Shown here: piece after piece, positions 63,881 through 64,000 of the stretch
How the letters are laid out: every line of letters begins with the position of its first letter
Numbering within the stretch: position 1 is the first letter of the stretch
The notes under the pieces: model-generated
What the model was told of the DNA's origin: nothing
Seen by the model: only the letters and a program-made list of their open reading frames with translations
Databases searched by the model: none
NCBI RefSeq assembly: GCF_025195095.1
Contig: NZ_JANAVZ010000007.1
Coordinates: 165,016-229,015 of the forward strand
Source: Paracoccus maritimus
Lineage (GTDB): Bacteria; Pseudomonadota; Alphaproteobacteria; Rhodobacterales; Rhodobacteraceae
Direction: 5' to 3'
DNA: 64,000 nt
Position numbers and translations under genes: made by a program

Positions 63881-64000
63881 GTTAGCATCCGGCGTAGGCC
63901 GCGGTCATACGACTTGGCGGTGCTCCGCAGCTTTCCAGTTCCATGGCAGTAGAGCGTGCACCTGGGAAGCGGTCGTTTCAGGTAGTCGTGCGAGGACGTC
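63881..64000 (-). mobile_element. IS66-family insertion element, 3' end (continues past the window)
   Basis: The element's terminus reads gttagcatccggcg from 63881 inward, close to the GTAAGC-type ends of IS66 elements. It is followed by the 3' end of the transposase gene. The other end is outside the window, so size and target duplication cannot be seen. Confidence 0.75.
63905..64000 (-). CDS. IS66-family transposase, C-terminal fragment
   Basis: The minus-strand frame reads in from the window edge: DVLARLPETTASQVHALLPW followed by NWKAAEHRQVV and a TGA at 63907-63905. The DVLARLP...LLPWNWK ending is the hallmark C-terminus of IS66 TnpC transposases. Only 31 residues are visible; whether the full gene is intact cannot be told. 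Confidence 0.85.
   Translation of the reverse strand, partial: DVLARLPETTASQVHALLPWNWKAAEHRQVV

Overview
This 64 kb window is a high-GC alphaproteobacterial chromosome segment, most likely from the Rhodobacteraceae (Paracoccus/Rhodobacter-like). The evidence is the gene repertoire: a DUF1013/TrcR cell-cycle regulator, a long-form SerA next to an alphaproteobacterial-type SerC, DUF1127 mini-proteins, and the neighbourhood priA - fructose-6-phosphate-aldolase-like transaldolase - DUF484 - xerC. A GC-rich hairpin element of the kind common in Rhodobacterales intergenic spacers lies between serC and serA. No rRNA, tRNA, CRISPR array or prophage was seen. Most of the window is ordinary core genome. 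The last 1.3 kb is compositionally different and ends inside an IS66-type element.

Layout. 1-7.0 kb: a translationally coupled operon of a TRAP transporter (substrate-binding protein cut by the window edge, small and large permeases), an L-idonate/L-gulonate-type 5-dehydrogenase, mannonate dehydratase, fructuronate reductase and KDG kinase. Together these form a complete route from an imported sugar acid to KDPG. 7.0-11.7 kb: an M20 amidohydrolase, then a LysR regulator divergent from glutaryl-CoA dehydrogenase and a class III CoA-transferase (a glutarate catabolism module). 11.8-17.1 kb: a five-gene oligopeptide-type ABC importer. 17.1-21.9 kb: an aldo/keto reductase, a CbpA/CbpM-like co-chaperone pair, and a secreted phytase/esterase-like protein preceded by 11-bp direct repeats that resemble a Pho box. 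22.0-24.9 kb: serC-serA behind a structured leader. 25-26.7 kb: a PPP-type phosphatase, CreA and HspQ. 26.7-27.5 kb: an RsbW/RsbV-type kinase and STAS pair. 27.6-33.1 kb: a thiolase, then the four-gene Anbu cluster (circularly permuted ATP-grasp, alpha-E protein, transglutaminase, Anbu proteasome-like peptidase).

33.1-47 kb: RNase T2, TrcR, a GlsB-like membrane protein, GabD, a P1/DmpA-type peptidase, a coupled LMW-phosphatase/fructosamine-kinase pair (a candidate protein deglycation unit), SmpB, SseA, an aromatic/aspartate aminotransferase, a large OmpA-domain protein with a small coiled-coil partner, divergent ubiA/rsmE, and two DUF1127 mini-genes each with its own terminator. 47-55 kb: priA, a secreted unknown, the transaldolase, DUF484-xerC, a YeeE/YedE transporter, and msrA-prmA. 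55-62.7 kb: a type-I-secreted RTX protein built from four 130-residue modules, a lytic transglycosylase, a lysine/alanine-rich protein, an L,D-transpeptidase, a second GlsB-like protein, and an MFS exporter with a C-terminal ABM-like domain. 62.7-64 kb: a gene-poor spacer, a lower-GC membrane protein and the 3' end of an IS66-family element.

The most interesting systems are the Anbu cluster, whose peptidase start can be fixed by its catalytic N-terminal threonine; the LMW-phosphatase/fructosamine-kinase pair; the candidate Pho box; the serC leader with competing base pairing around the Shine-Dalgarno; the RTX gene with near-identical 780-bp-offset copies; and the IS66 boundary.
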